64,000 nt of DNA from Sphingomonas hominis (GTDB taxonomy: Bacteria > Pseudomonadota > Alphaproteobacteria > Sphingomonadales > Sphingomonadaceae), in NCBI RefSeq assembly GCF_013328205.1, contig NZ_JABULH010000001.1, positions 573,610-637,609 of the forward strand, given 5' to 3'. The notes beneath the pieces were generated by a model. It saw only the letters and a list, made by a program, of their open reading frames with translations. It was not told the DNA's origin and did not search any database. A program made the position numbers and the translations under genes. Positions within the stretch are counted from its first letter, which is position 1. The number at the start of each line of letters is the position of its first letter. This document shows positions 9,248 through 19,246 of the stretch, one piece after another.

Positions 9248-12220
9248 GTGAACGAGGCGCGCGGGCTCCACCTTTTTACCATTCCGGCGCACCGGGCGAT
9301 CGCCGATGCTGCGGTGGCGGGATTGCTGCGGCGGTTCGGCGGTGATCGGCTGACGCTCGCGCGCGGCCTCGTGCTGGTGCCCAACAACCGCGCCGGGATC
9401 GCGATGACGCGCGCGTTCGTGCGCGCGAGCGGCGGTGCGCTGCTGCTGCCGCGGATCGTCAGTCTGGCGGGCGATGACTTGGGCGAGGCGCTGGGTGCCG
9501 CACTCGACCCCGCGGGCGTCACGCCGCTGCTGCCGCCCGCGATCGACCCGCTCCAGCGCCGCATGGTGCTCGCGCGCATGGTCGAGGAGGAGCGCGCGCG
9601 AGTCGGGCACCCGGTCGATGCGGCGGAAGCGGTGCGGCTGGCGGGCGATCTGGCGCGGACGCTCGACCAGTTGATTGTCGAGGAGGTGGACCCGAAGCGG
9701 CTGGCCGAGATCGATCCGGGCGAGGGGCTGACCGAGCATTGGCAGCGCGCACTGGAGCTGTTCCGCATCGTGCTCGATCGCTGGCCCGCCGAGCGCGACA
9801 GGCTGGGCCGGATCGAGGCGGGCGTGCGGCGCATCAAGCTGCTCGACGCGCAGGCGGCGCGCTGGCGTGAGACGCCGCCGGGCGGGTTCGTCTGCGCGGT
9901 CGGTATCACCGACCCTGCGCCCGCGATCGCGCGGCTGCTGCGCGTGGTGGCGGGATTGCCGCAGGGAATGGTCGCATTCGCCAACCTCGACACGCGGATG
10001 CCCGAGGAGGAATGGGAGGCGCTGGGCCCGCATCTTCCCGACCCGGTGACGGGCATGCGGCGGCGCGCGATCGAGGTGCATCCGCAATTCCACCTGAAGC
10101 TGATCCTCGACCGCATGGGGGTTGGACGCGGCGAGGTCAGGACCTGGGTCGGCGGCAGCGACCATGACGCGAGCGCAGTGCGTGGGCGCGCGATCGCCAA
10201 CGCGCTGGCGCCGGCCGACTTCACCGGCAAGTGGACCGACCTGGACGCGGCCGAGCGGCGGCTGACCGGGGTCGAGGCGGCGGAGCTCGCCACTCCGGCG
10301 GAGGAAGCTCAGGCGATCGCGCTGGCGATGCGCGAGTGGATCGAGCAGCCTGGGCGGACCGCGGCGCTCGTCACCCCCGATCGTGCGCTCGCGCGGCGGG
10401 TGGCGGCGCATTGCGCGCGCTGGAATATTCCGATCGACGACAGCGCGGGGCGTGCGCTGTCGATCCTGCCGCCGGGCACGCTGCTGCTCGCGATCATCGA
10501 GGCAGCGGCGCAGGATTTCGCACCGATGGCGCTGCTGACTTTGCTCAAGCATCCGCTGGTCAGAAGCGGCGACGCGCGCGGGCGTTGGCTGGAGGGGGTG
10601 CGCCGGCTCGACCGTGCGCTCCGCGGACCGCGCCCGGCGCCGGGGCTAGCCGGCATCACCGCGCATCTGAACGACGGGCCGGAGCGCGAACGCGAGTTGC
10701 GCCGCGCCGCGCTGCCGTGGTGGGAAGAAGCGCGCGCGCTGCTGGAGCCGGTCGCCGCCGTGTTCGGGCGCGGAACGTCGAGCTTGCCCGAACTGGTCGC
10801 GGGATTGCGCGAGTCGGCGCAGGCGCTCGCCGGGGACGAGGTGTGGCGCGGTCCGGCGGGGCGGTGCGCGGCCGAGTTGCTGACCAACCTGGAGCGGCAG
10901 GCGCCGCTCGGCCCGGCGAACGCATCGGCGGCGGGGTTCGCGCCACTGCTGCGCTTGCTGATGGATGAGGTCGCGGTCAGGCAGATCCAGGGCGAGCATC
11001 CGCGGCTGGCGATCTACGGTCTGATCGAGGCGCGGTTGCAGACCGCCGACCTGATGATCCTGGGCGGGTTGAACGAGGGCGTGTGGCCGGGCAACCCGCC
11101 GCCCGACCCGTGGCTCGCGCCGCGCATCCGTGCCGAGCTGGGGCTATCGGGATTGCAGCGCGCGATCGGCACCGCGGCGCACGATTTCGGACAGGGGCTG
11201 GGTGCGCCGCGGGTGCTGATCACGCGCAGCCGGCGCGACGCGCGCAGTCCGGCGCTCGCGTCGCGCTTCTGGTTGCGGCTGGAGGCGATGGCGGGCGAGC
11301 GCTTCGTGCGCGCGCATCGGCTGGAGCGGTGGACGCGGCTGCTCGACGACGGCGCGACGCCCAAGCCGGCGGAGCGGCCCGCGCCGAGCCCAAGCGCCGG
11401 GCTCAGGCCGACCAGCATCTCGGTCACCGAAGTCGACCGGTTGAAGGCCGATCCGTTCGCCTTTTACGCGCGGCGTATTCTTAAACTAATCCCGCTCGAC
11501 GCGGTCGATGCCGATCCGAGTGCGGCGTGGCGCGGCACCGCGGTCCACGGCGTGCTGGAGGAATGGGCGGAGCACGACGCGTGCGCGCCCGACCGGCTGG
11601 TGCCGCGTGCGCTGGCGATGCTCGACGATCCCGCGGCGCACCCGCTGCTGCGCGCACTCTGGCAACCGCGGCTGATCGCGGGGATCGAGTGGATCGCCGC
11701 GACGATGCAGGCGAACCGTGCCGAGGGGCGCGATATCCTGGCTGCCGAGGGCCAGGGGAACACGATGCTGTCGGGGATCAAGCTGACCGGCCGGTTCGAC
11801 CGTGTCGACCGCGCCGCGGACGGGTCGATCATCGTCGTGGACTATAAGACCGGCAAGGCGCCGTCGGTCGCGGCAGTGCGCGGCGGGTTCAACCTGCAAC
11901 TGGGGCTGCTCGGCGCGATGGCGGAGGAGGGCGCGTTCGAGGGCGTTGAGGGCCGCGCGGGCGGGTTCGAATATTGGTCGCTCGCAAAGGGACGCGACGG
12001 GTTCGGCGCGGTGACCAGCCCGGCCGATCCGGCGGGCAAGAACGGGCGCATCATGACCGACGATTTCACCCGCGCCGCGCGCGACAGCTTCGCCGAGGCC
12101 GCGGCGCGCTGGCTGACCGGCGAGGAAGCGTTCGTCGCCAAGCTGCACCCGGAGTTCGCGCCGTTCGCCGAATACGACCAGTTGATGCGCCGCGACGAAT
12201 GGTATGGCCGTGAACGCTGA
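9248..12220 (+). CDS. addB: Double-strand break repair protein AddB
   Basis: The 990-residue partner of AddA in the alphaproteobacterial AddAB helicase-nuclease, which resects double-strand ends and loads RecA. The N-terminal half is a helicase-like fold without clear ATPase motifs. The C-terminal region holds a RecB-family nuclease motif (GRFDRVDRAADGSIIVVDYKTGKAP at about residues 848-872), with the Asp and the D-Y-K triad visible. The start codon is GTG, six bases after murU. It overlaps addA by 17 bases. Confidence 0.93.
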   Translation: MNEARGLHLFTIPAHRAIADAAVAGLLRRFGGDRLTLARGLVLVPNNRAGIAMTRAFVRASGGALLLPRIVSLAGDDLGEALGAALDPAGVTPLLPPAIDPLQRRMVLARMVEEERARVGHPVDAAEAVRLAGDLARTLDQLIVEEVDPKRLAEIDPGEGLTEHWQRALELFRIVLDRWPAERDRLGRIEAGVRRIKLLDAQAARWRETPPGGFVCAVGITDPAPAIARLLRVVAGLPQGMVAFANLDTRMPEEEWEALGPHLPDPVTGMRRRAIEVHPQFHLKLILDRMGVGRGEVRTWVGGSDHDASAVRGRAIANALAPADFTGKWTDLDAAERRLTGVEAAELATPAEEAQAIALAMREWIEQPGRTAALVTPDRALARRVAAHCARWNIPIDDSAGRALSILPPGTLLLAIIEAAAQDFAPMALLTLLKHPLVRSGDARGRWLEGVRRLDRALRGPRPAPGLAGITAHLNDGPERERELRRAALPWWEEARALLEPVAAVFGRGTSSLPELVAGLRESAQALAGDEVWRGPAGRCAAELLTNLERQAPLGPANASAAGFAPLLRLLMDEVAVRQIQGEHPRLAIYGLIEARLQTADLMILGGLNEGVWPGNPPPDPWLAPRIRAELGLSGLQRAIGTAAHDFGQGLGAPRVLITRSRRDARSPALASRFWLRLEAMAGERFVRAHRLERWTRLLDDGATPKPAERPAPSPSAGLRPTSISVTEVDRLKADPFAFYARRILKLIPLDAVDADPSAAWRGTAVHGVLEEWAEHDACAPDRLVPRALAMLDDPAAHPLLRALWQPRLIAGIEWIAATMQANRAEGRDILAAEGQGNTMLSGIKLTGRFDRVDRAADGSIIVVDYKTGKAPSVAAVRGGFNLQLGLLGAMAEEGAFEGVEGRAGGFEYWSLAKGRDGFGAVTSPADPAGKNGRIMTDDFTRAARDSFAEAAARWLTGEEAFVAKLHPEFAPFAEYDQLMRRDEWYGRER

Positions 12221-15200
12221 CGCGCTCGCGCCATTGCCGGCGTTGCAGGGTGACCAGCAGCGCGCGAGCAACCCGGACGCGCATGTCTGGCTGTCCGCCT
12301 CGGCCGGGACGGGCAAGACGCAGGTGCTCGCCGCCCGGGTGTTCCGCCTGCTGCTGGGCGGGACCGATCCGTCGGCGATCCTGTGCCTGACCTTCACCAA
12401 GGCGGGCGCGGCGGAGATGACCGCGCGGATCAGCCGGCGGCTCGCCGCCTGGGTGCGGATGGACGACACCGCGCTGTTCTCGGACCTGCGGGCCTTGGGC
12501 GAGCCGGGCGATCCGCGGCAGATCGCGCGCGCGCGGACGCTATTCGCCAAGGTGCTCGATGCGCCCGGCGGCGGCCTGCGTATCCTGACGATCCACGGCT
12601 TCTGCCAGAGCCTGCTCGCGTCGTTTCCGGTCGAGGCGGGGTTCGTCCCCGGCTTCCGCCCGATCGAGCCGCGCGAGGAAGCGCTGCTCAGGCGGCAGGC
12701 ATTGTCCGACATGCTGGTCGCCGCCGAGCGCGAAGGACGCGACGCGCCGGTCGCGACGATCGGCGCGCTGAGCGTCCGGCTGGGCGAGCAGGGGGCGGAG
12801 CAGTTCCTGCACGAGTGCGCGCGCGCCGGCAGCGCGCTGGAGGCGCTGCCGAGCGGGGTTGCCGCGTTCATCCGTGGTGCACTGGGCGTGCCGCTGGGCG
12901 TCATCGCGGCGCACGTGCGCGAGCGCTGCGCGGGGCTGGACGAACAAGCGATCCGGCGCGTCGCCGCGGCCAACGCAGCCTGGGGGACGGCGACCGGGTT
13001 GAAGCACGCCGACACGGTCGCCGAATGGCTCGCGGCGGACGCGGCGGGACGGGTCGAGCAACTGGGCGCGTTGATGGCGGTGGTGCGCACCGGCACGGGC
13101 GAGCCGCGCAAGGCGTCGGCGAAGCTGATCGCGGCGGAGGCCGATTACGTCGCGCTGGCTGAGGAGCTCGGCAACGCGTGCGCCGACCTGTTAGGTTTGC
13201 AGGTACGCGCCGCCTACGCCGATCTGCTCGGCTCGACGCTGGAGGTCGGGCGCGAGTATGCGCGCGGCTATGCGGCGGCGAAGCGGCGGGCGGGGGCGGT
13301 CGATTTCGACGATCTGATCCGCGCGACGGTCAACCTGCTCAGGCAGGAGGGGATCGGCGATTGGATCCGCTACAAGCTCGATCAGATCACCGAGCACGTG
13401 CTGGTCGACGAGGCGCAGGACACCAACGTCGCGCAGTGGACGATCATCCGCGCGCTGGTGGACGAATATTTTGTCGGGCGCGGCGTCTATGCGCCCTCGG
13501 TCCGCACATTGTTCACGGTCGGCGACACCAAGCAGGCGATCTTCGGCTTCCAAGGCACCGATCCCGTCAACTTCATGGCGGCGGAGCGCTATTTCGAGAT
13601 GCGCGCGGCGATGGTCGCTGGCGACAACGACATGCCGGCCGATGAGCGCGGGCTTCCGTTCGATCGCTTGTCGCTGGTCGACTCGTTCCGCTCGACCGCG
13701 CCGGTGCTCGAGTTCGTCGACGCGGCGATTAAGCAAGTCGGCCCGGCGCAGTTCGCGGGTGAGGATGCGATCCCGCCGCACGGCAGCCGGATCGCCGGGC
13801 CGGGGCAGGTGATGCTGATCCCTGCGATCGCCGCCGGCACGAGTGAGGCGGAGGAAGGCGGCGAGGAGGGCTGGATCGACGACGCGGTGCGCGCCAACGC
13901 GACGCGGATCGCGAAGCTGGTGCGCGGCTGGCTTGATGGCGGATTGATGCTGGAGAGCAAGGGGCGTGCGCTGCGGCCCGAGGACGTGATGATCCTGGTC
14001 AAGCGGCGCGGCGAGCTGGCGCAACTGCTCGTCGCCAGGCTCTATGCCGAGGGTGTGCCGGTCGCGGGCGTCGATCGGTTGCGGTTGAGCGCGCCGCTGG
14101 CGGTGCAGGATCTGCTCGCCGCGATCCGCTTCGTGCTGCAACCCGACGACGATCTGAGCCTCGCCAGCCTGCTGGTCTCGCCGCTGATCGGCTGGACGCA
14201 GGACGAGTTGCTGGCGCGCGCGGTGCCGCGCAAGGGGACGTTGTGGCGACACCTGAGCGAGACGGTTCCGTCGCTGCTCGGCGACCTCGAGCTGATGCTG
14301 GCGCGTGCCGACTTCCGCACGCCGTACCAGTTCCTGGAGATAATTCTGTCGGGGCCGCTGGAGGGACGGCGCAAATTGCTGTCGCGGTTGGGCGAGGAAG
14401 CGCGCGATCCGATCGAGGAGCTGCTCAACGCCGCGCTCGATTTCGAGACCACGACCACCCCATCGCTGCAACGCTTCCTCGATTGGTTCGAGCGCGACGA
14501 GGTGGAGATCGTGCGCGACGCCGCTGCGCCGCTCGATGCGGTGCGGGTGATGACCGCGCATGGGGCGAAAGGACTGCAGGCGCCGCTCGTCATCCTGGCG
14601 GACGCGACCGCTGACCCCGACTCGGCACCGCGCTCGACCGTGATGTGGCAGCCGGGTGGGCTCGACGAGCCGATCCCGGTGTTCCGCCCGCGAAAGGCCG
14701 AGCGCGCGGGCGAGATCGACGCGGCGCTGGCCGAGACGGAGCGGCGCGAGCGCGAGGAGCATTGGCGGCTGTTCTACGTCGCGGCGACGCGCGCGGAGGA
14801 GCGGCTGGTGGTGACGGGTTCGCTCAGCGCCAAGTTGAAGGGCGAGGCACCGCCGGCGAGCTGGTACGCGGTGACCGAGCGGACGCTTGATGCGCTGAAT
14901 GTGGCTAAGGCACACGGCGAGCCGCGGGTGTTTCACGGCACCGAGCCGCGGGCGCCGGTATCAGTGCGCCGCACGAAGGCGGCGGAAGCGCGCGACGAAC
15001 TGCCGCTGCCCGCCTGGGCGCGCACGCCGGCGCCCGAGGAGCAGCGTCCGCCGCGCCCGCTCGCGCCCTCGTCGCTGGGCGAGGACGACGCAGGCGACGC
15101 GCCGCCGACGTCCGAGATGCAGGCCGCGGCCGAGCGGGGCACGCTGATGCACGCGCTGTTCGAGCGGCTGCCCGCGGTCGCGCCGGCGACGCGAGAGGCG

Positions 15201-15653
15201 GCGGCGGATGCATGGCTCGCCTCACGTGAGGTGCCGGTGGCAGACCGGCCGGCGATCGTCGCGCCCGTGTTGCGCGTGCTCGACGATCCCGCCTTCGCCG
15301 ATCTGTTCGGGCCCGAGGCTCTGGTTGAGGCGCCGATCAGCGCGGTGTTGCAAAACGGGCGCGTCGTCTCGGGCACGGTCGATCGGCTTTTGATCGACGA
15401 GGCTCGCGTGCGCGTGATCGACTACAAGACCGGGCGGCAGGTGCCACGCGACGCGTCGGCGGTGCCGGACTATCACCTGAAGCAGATGGCGGCGTATCAG
15501 GCGGCATTGGCGGTGATCTTCCCTGATCACGCAGTCGAGGTCGCGCTGTTGTATACCGGTGGTCCGGTGCTGATCCCGCTCGACGATGCGGCACTCGCGC
15601 GCGGCAAGCGCGGCTTGGCGGCGGCGGAGCAAAGCTTGGTCGCGGATGGTTGA
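12204..15653 (+). CDS. addA: Double-strand break repair helicase-nuclease AddA
   Basis: UvrD/RecB-type ATP-dependent 3'-5' helicase with a C-terminal nuclease (1,149 residues). Visible motifs are Walker A SASAGTGKTQVLAARV near residue 32, Walker B LVDEAQDTN, motif III GDTKQAIFGFQG, motif V-VI MTAHGAKGLQAP and YVAATRAEERL, and the nuclease motif VSGTVDRLLID...RVIDYKTGRQ. All key residues appear intact. It lies directly downstream of addB with overlapping frames, so the two subunits are probably made together. Confidence 0.96.
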   Translation: MAVNADALAPLPALQGDQQRASNPDAHVWLSASAGTGKTQVLAARVFRLLLGGTDPSAILCLTFTKAGAAEMTARISRRLAAWVRMDDTALFSDLRALGEPGDPRQIARARTLFAKVLDAPGGGLRILTIHGFCQSLLASFPVEAGFVPGFRPIEPREEALLRRQALSDMLVAAEREGRDAPVATIGALSVRLGEQGAEQFLHECARAGSALEALPSGVAAFIRGALGVPLGVIAAHVRERCAGLDEQAIRRVAAANAAWGTATGLKHADTVAEWLAADAAGRVEQLGALMAVVRTGTGEPRKASAKLIAAEADYVALAEELGNACADLLGLQVRAAYADLLGSTLEVGREYARGYAAAKRRAGAVDFDDLIRATVNLLRQEGIGDWIRYKLDQITEHVLVDEAQDTNVAQWTIIRALVDEYFVGRGVYAPSVRTLFTVGDTKQAIFGFQGTDPVNFMAAERYFEMRAAMVAGDNDMPADERGLPFDRLSLVDSFRSTAPVLEFVDAAIKQVGPAQFAGEDAIPPHGSRIAGPGQVMLIPAIAAGTSEAEEGGEEGWIDDAVRANATRIAKLVRGWLDGGLMLESKGRALRPEDVMILVKRRGELAQLLVARLYAEGVPVAGVDRLRLSAPLAVQDLLAAIRFVLQPDDDLSLASLLVSPLIGWTQDELLARAVPRKGTLWRHLSETVPSLLGDLELMLARADFRTPYQFLEIILSGPLEGRRKLLSRLGEEARDPIEELLNAALDFETTTTPSLQRFLDWFERDEVEIVRDAAAPLDAVRVMTAHGAKGLQAPLVILADATADPDSAPRSTVMWQPGGLDEPIPVFRPRKAERAGEIDAALAETERREREEHWRLFYVAATRAEERLVVTGSLSAKLKGEAPPASWYAVTERTLDALNVAKAHGEPRVFHGTEPRAPVSVRRTKAAEARDELPLPAWARTPAPEEQRPPRPLAPSSLGEDDAGDAPPTSEMQAAAERGTLMHALFERLPAVAPATREAAADAWLASREVPVADRPAIVAPVLRVLDDPAFADLFGPEALVEAPISAVLQNGRVVSGTVDRLLIDEARVRVIDYKTGRQVPRDASAVPDYHLKQMAAYQAALAVIFPDHAVEVALLYTGGPVLIPLDDAALARGKRGLAAAEQSLVADG

Positions 15654-15701
15654 GCGCTGGCCGCGCGCATCCTAGATGCTGGGCAACACAAGGAGTTTAC
15701 G

Positions 15702-16025
15702 ATGGCTACCAAGAAGATCACCGACGCCAGCTTCCAGAACGACGTGCTGTCGGCCGACAAGCCCGTGCTGGTCGATTTCTGGGCCGAGTGGTGCGGGCCG
15801 TGCAAGATGATCGGGCCGAGCCTGGAGGAGCTGTCCGACGAGTTGGGCGAGCAGGTGACGATCGCCAAGATCAACATCGACGAAAACCCCGATGCGCCCG
15901 GCCAGTACGGCGTGCGCGGTATCCCGACGATGATCCTGTTCAAGGGCGGTGTGCCGGCCGCGACCAAGGTTGGTGCGGAGCCCAAGGGTCGCATCAAGGC
16001 TTGGCTTGAGGGCGAGCTGGCGTGA
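15702..16025 (+). CDS. trxA: Thioredoxin 1
   Basis: Cytosolic disulfide reductase of 107 residues with the canonical active site WCGPCK (Cys31, Cys34) and the cis-proline loop GIPTMILFKGG. A good AAGGAG ribosome site lies 10 bases upstream of the ATG. The addBA-trx order is conserved in many alphaproteobacteria. The last codon overlaps a GTG start for the following small gene. Confidence 0.97.
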   Translation: MATKKITDASFQNDVLSADKPVLVDFWAEWCGPCKMIGPSLEELSDELGEQVTIAKINIDENPDAPGQYGVRGIPTMILFKGGVPAATKVGAEPKGRIKAWLEGELA

Positions 16026-16426
16026 TCCTGGCGGCGCTGCTGCTCCAGGCAGCAGCGCCGGTTGATCCTTGCGCTTGGGGGCCGGTGTCTGCGCCGCGCC
16101 GCATGACTGGTGTGTTCGTAAACGAGTTCGAAGCGCAGCGTTTCTACGAGAATGGTGACGTTGCCGTGATATCGCGGATGACGCCGTTTGCATGGTTCAA
16201 CCGCGACAAAGCGCGGCAGCACGCCTCCGTCGGACTGTGGCCGTTGGACCATGTATTCCGGGTCGAATTCATCGGTGTCGAGCGCGCGGCATCGATTGAA
16301 ACGTTCAACCGACACGGCCCTTGTCCGCCTACCTCCGGCCAGGCGAGCGATATCGACGTGATCGAGATTGTCGCGCAGGAAGACCTTGGACCTGCCTCCG
16401 ACATCCTGCCAATGCGGCGACGCTGA
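16022..16426 (+). CDS. Small exported protein of unknown function
   Basis: 134 residues beginning with a short hydrophobic leader (MILAALLLQAAAP) that looks like a minimal signal peptide, then a soluble domain with two Cys (in DPCAWGPV and HGPCPPTSG) that could form a periplasmic disulfide. No family is recognised. The GTG start overlaps the trxA stop (GTGA), which argues it is a real last gene of the operon. It converges on the phosphatase gene. Confidence 0.6.
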   Translation: MILAALLLQAAAPVDPCAWGPVSAPRRMTGVFVNEFEAQRFYENGDVAVISRMTPFAWFNRDKARQHASVGLWPLDHVFRVEFIGVERAASIETFNRHGPCPPTSGQASDIDVIEIVAQEDLGPASDILPMRRR

Positions 16427-16448
16427 TCGGCACGTAGTCGTCGGGCGA

Positions 16449-17258
16449 TTAGGCCAGCGGTTGGCCGAGGACGCGCGCGCCGCACTCCCACATTTCATGA
16501 GACGCTGCCGCGAGCAAGCCCTTGCCGGTGTCGGTCGAGCGATAGGGCTGACCGTCTGGGCGCGCGATGTGGCCGCCGGCTTCGGTCAGGAACAGCGATC
16601 CCGCGGCGTGATCCCAGGGATAGATGCGCTCGAACCGCGCGATGTCGTGCGTGCCGTCGACCAGCGCGGCATATTGCGCCGCCGCGCAGCGTAGGCCGTG
16701 GCGCAGGTCGAGCACGCCAGCGGCCGCGGTCTCGATTGCGGCGGCTTCTCCGGGTGAGAACCAATAATTGGAGTAGGTCGCGACCGGCACTCGGTCAGTC
16801 GGGCGCGCGGCCGTGACCCGCACGCCGTCAATGAACGCGCCAGCGCCGCGCCGCGCCGAGCATAGCCGCTTCGTAACGGGCGCGTAGATCCAGCCGGCTT
16901 GCGTGACGCCGTCTTCGACCAGCGCGACCATCATGCCGAATGGCTCGCGGCCTTCCGCGAAGTTGTTGGTCCCGTCGAGCGGGTCGACCAGCCAGACGCG
17001 GCCGTGTCCGACCGTGTCGATCAGCGACGGGTCGGCCGACGCGGCTTCCTCGCCGACGACGCGCGCGTGCGGATCTAGCCGTAGCAGTTCGTCAGTGATG
17101 ATCGCCTCGCTCTCGCGGTCGGCGATCGTCACCCAGTCGCCGGGCGTCTTCTCCGCGGTGTCGGCAGCGCTGAGGCGGCCGAAGCGCGGCAGGATCACCT
17201 CCGCGGCGACGCGTTCGAGCAATCGGAGGATGGTCTGGTCGAGCGCGTCCACCGGCAT
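16449..17258 (-). CDS. Inositol monophosphatase family protein
   Basis: 269-residue Mg-dependent sugar/nucleotide phosphatase of the IMPase/CysQ superfamily. The metal-binding motifs are complete: VVGEEAA, WLVDPLDGTNNFAEG and, near the C-terminus, YPWDHAAGSLFLTEAGG. The substrate (inositol phosphate, histidinol phosphate or PAP) cannot be settled from motifs. Its ATG begins immediately after the argJ stop codon, so it is probably co-transcribed with argJ. Confidence 0.9.
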   Translation of the reverse strand: MPVDALDQTILRLLERVAAEVILPRFGRLSAADTAEKTPGDWVTIADRESEAIITDELLRLDPHARVVGEEAASADPSLIDTVGHGRVWLVDPLDGTNNFAEGREPFGMMVALVEDGVTQAGWIYAPVTKRLCSARRGAGAFIDGVRVTAARPTDRVPVATYSNYWFSPGEAAAIETAAAGVLDLRHGLRCAAAQYAALVDGTHDIARFERIYPWDHAAGSLFLTEAGGHIARPDGQPYRSTDTGKGLLAAASHEMWECGARVLGQPLA

Positions 17259-18491
17259 TCAGCTACGATAGTCGGCGTTGATCGAAATGTAGCCGTGCGT
17301 CAGGTCGCAGGTCCACACGCGCGCGGTGCCGTCGCCGAGCCCAAGGTCGACGCCGATCTCGATTTCCTGACCTTTCAGGTGCGCGGCGACCGGTGCCTCG
17401 TCGTAGCCCTCGACCGCTAGCCCCGCGCTCGCCACCTGCGTCGCGCCGAAGCGGATCGACAGCCGGTCACGCTCGGCCGGCTCGCCGGCCTTGCCGACGG
17501 CCATGACGACGCGGCCCCAGTTCGCATCCTCGCCCGCGATCGCGGTCTTGACCAGCGGTGAGTTGGCGATGCTCATCGCGATGCGGTGCGCCGAACGGTC
17601 GCTCTCTGCGCCTTCAACGGTGATCTCGATCAGCTTGGACGCGCCTTCGCCGTCGCGAACCACCAGCAGCGCGAGTTGGCGGCATACGTCGGCAAGCGCG
17701 GCGCGGAACGCGTCGGCGCCCGCGTCGTCGTCGCTGGCGAGCGGGGTGTTACCCGCTTGGCCGGTCGCGAAGGCGAGCACGGTATCGCTGGTCGAGGTAT
17801 CGCCATCCACCGTGATGCACGAGAAGCTGCGCTCGTTCGCGGCTGACAGCGCAGCTTGGAGGTAGCCCGGCGTGACCGCGGCATCGGTGAAGATGAAGCC
17901 GAGCATCGTCGCCATGTCGGGCGCGATCATGCCTGATCCCTTGATGATCGCGGCGATCGTGACCGTGCGGCCATCGACGATTGCGGTCGCGCTCGCGCCC
18001 TTGGCATAGGTATCGGTGGTGGCGATCGCGTCGGCGGCGTCGCGCCAGCCGGTCGGGGCCGCGGCAAAGGCGGCGTCTAGCCCGGCCTCGGCCTTGTCGA
18101 TCGGCAGCGGCACGCCGATCACGCCGGTCGAGGCGATGAACACGTCGGACGGCTGGCAGCCGAGCTGGCTCGCGGTACGCGCTGCGATCGCCTCGACCGC
18201 GGCGCGCCCGCGATTGCCGGTGAAGGCGTTGGAATTGCCCGCGTTCACGACCAGGGCGCGCGCTTCACCCATCACCAAAGCGCGGCGGCACCATTCGACC
18301 TCGGGTGAGGGGCATTTCGACTGCGTCAGCACGCCCGCGACCGCGGTGCCGGGCGCGAGTTCGACATAGGTCAGGTCGGCGCGGTCCCATGCCTTGTAGC
18401 GCGCGCGCGCGGTGCGCAACGTCACGCCTGCGATCGGCGACATGTCAGGAAACGGCAGGGCGAGCGGCGAAGCGGACGTGGACTGAGACAT
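17259..18491 (-). CDS. argJ: Bifunctional glutamate N-acetyltransferase / amino-acid acetyltransferase ArgJ
   Basis: 410 residues. ArgJ moves the acetyl group from N-acetylornithine to glutamate in the cyclic arginine pathway and may also make N-acetylglutamate from acetyl-CoA. The precursor cuts itself at a conserved Thr, visible in KGSGMIAPDMATMLGF; the oxyanion-hole region STGVIG and the C-terminal DLTHGYISINADYRS are also family features. The start at 18491 was chosen because the upstream extension is not protein-like and overlaps the divergent gene's upstream region. Confidence 0.95.
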   Translation of the reverse strand: MSQSTSASPLALPFPDMSPIAGVTLRTARARYKAWDRADLTYVELAPGTAVAGVLTQSKCPSPEVEWCRRALVMGEARALVVNAGNSNAFTGNRGRAAVEAIAARTASQLGCQPSDVFIASTGVIGVPLPIDKAEAGLDAAFAAAPTGWRDAADAIATTDTYAKGASATAIVDGRTVTIAAIIKGSGMIAPDMATMLGFIFTDAAVTPGYLQAALSAANERSFSCITVDGDTSTSDTVLAFATGQAGNTPLASDDDAGADAFRAALADVCRQLALLVVRDGEGASKLIEITVEGAESDRSAHRIAMSIANSPLVKTAIAGEDANWGRVVMAVGKAGEPAERDRLSIRFGATQVASAGLAVEGYDEAPVAAHLKGQEIEIGVDLGLGDGTARVWTCDLTHGYISINADYRS

Positions 18492-18535
18492 GCGGGCGCC
18501 ATAGGCTGCGTCGGCAGCACTGGGTAGGGCGATTG

Positions 18536-19126
18536 ATGGACGATCTGGAGGATCTCGCACGGCGCCAGGCACGCGCGCAGAACGGGCTCGATCCGAGCCA
18601 CGCGCGGCCGCAGCCGTGGTTCGTCGGTTCGGGCAAGGGGCTGATGTTGCTCGTACTGGCGCTGGTTGCCGTGCTGATCGGCCTGCGCGGGGTCACGACG
18701 GTGTGGCTCGCGCAAGATGCGTGGCGATGGTGGACACATGGCAAGCCCAAGATGGTCGCGCCTGCGCCTGCGCCTGTGCTTCTGCCGCCTGCACCCATCG
18801 CAGCACCGCCTGCTGCGATCGCGTCGCCTTCGCGGGCGGCAACGGCGAAGGGCAGCCCGGCGGCGTGGTTCGGGGCCGAGGCATACCCGGCTGAAGCGAT
18901 CAGGAACGAGGAAGAAGGGCGCACCGTTTCACGCATCCTGATCGGCCGCGATGGCCGCGTTCGATCGTGCGGCATCGTCACGTTGAGTGGTCATCCACGC
19001 CTCGACGCCGCAACGTGCGACATACTTGTCCGACGCGGTGCGTTCGAGCCGGCGCGTGACGCCGCCGGCAGGGCGATCGAAGCAACGCGCCAGATCCCCG
19101 TACGCTGGGTCTTGCCGCACGACTGA
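18536..19126 (+). CDS. TonB C-terminal-domain (energy transducer-like) protein
   Basis: 196 residues: a cytosolic leader of about 35 residues, one transmembrane helix (LMLLVLALVAVLIGLRGV), a Pro/Ala-rich periplasmic linker and a C-terminal TonB-like domain (AYPAEAIRNEEEGRTVSRILIGRDGRV). The layout is that of TonB-family proteins, but the membrane leader is longer than usual and no exbB/exbD is adjacent, so it may not energise receptors. The start at 18536 is the ATG after the divergent argJ promoter region. Confidence 0.75.
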   Translation: MDDLEDLARRQARAQNGLDPSHARPQPWFVGSGKGLMLLVLALVAVLIGLRGVTTVWLAQDAWRWWTHGKPKMVAPAPAPVLLPPAPIAAPPAAIASPSRAATAKGSPAAWFGAEAYPAEAIRNEEEGRTVSRILIGRDGRVRSCGIVTLSGHPRLDAATCDILVRRGAFEPARDAAGRAIEATRQIPVRWVLPHD

Positions 19127-19246
19127 CCGCTTACAAGTATCTGCAACGAGACTTCGTTCAGCAACCAAGCGACTGCCACTGCGCCGATAACCCCCATGTC
19201 GCACGGGACTGGCTGTTCTCCCGCGTTCACCTGATCTTGACCACGC

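Noticed and set aside
8372-10552. 726-codon minus-strand open frame under murU/addB
   Set aside because: Antisense to two well-supported genes; Arg/Gln/Asp-rich with no recognisable motif.
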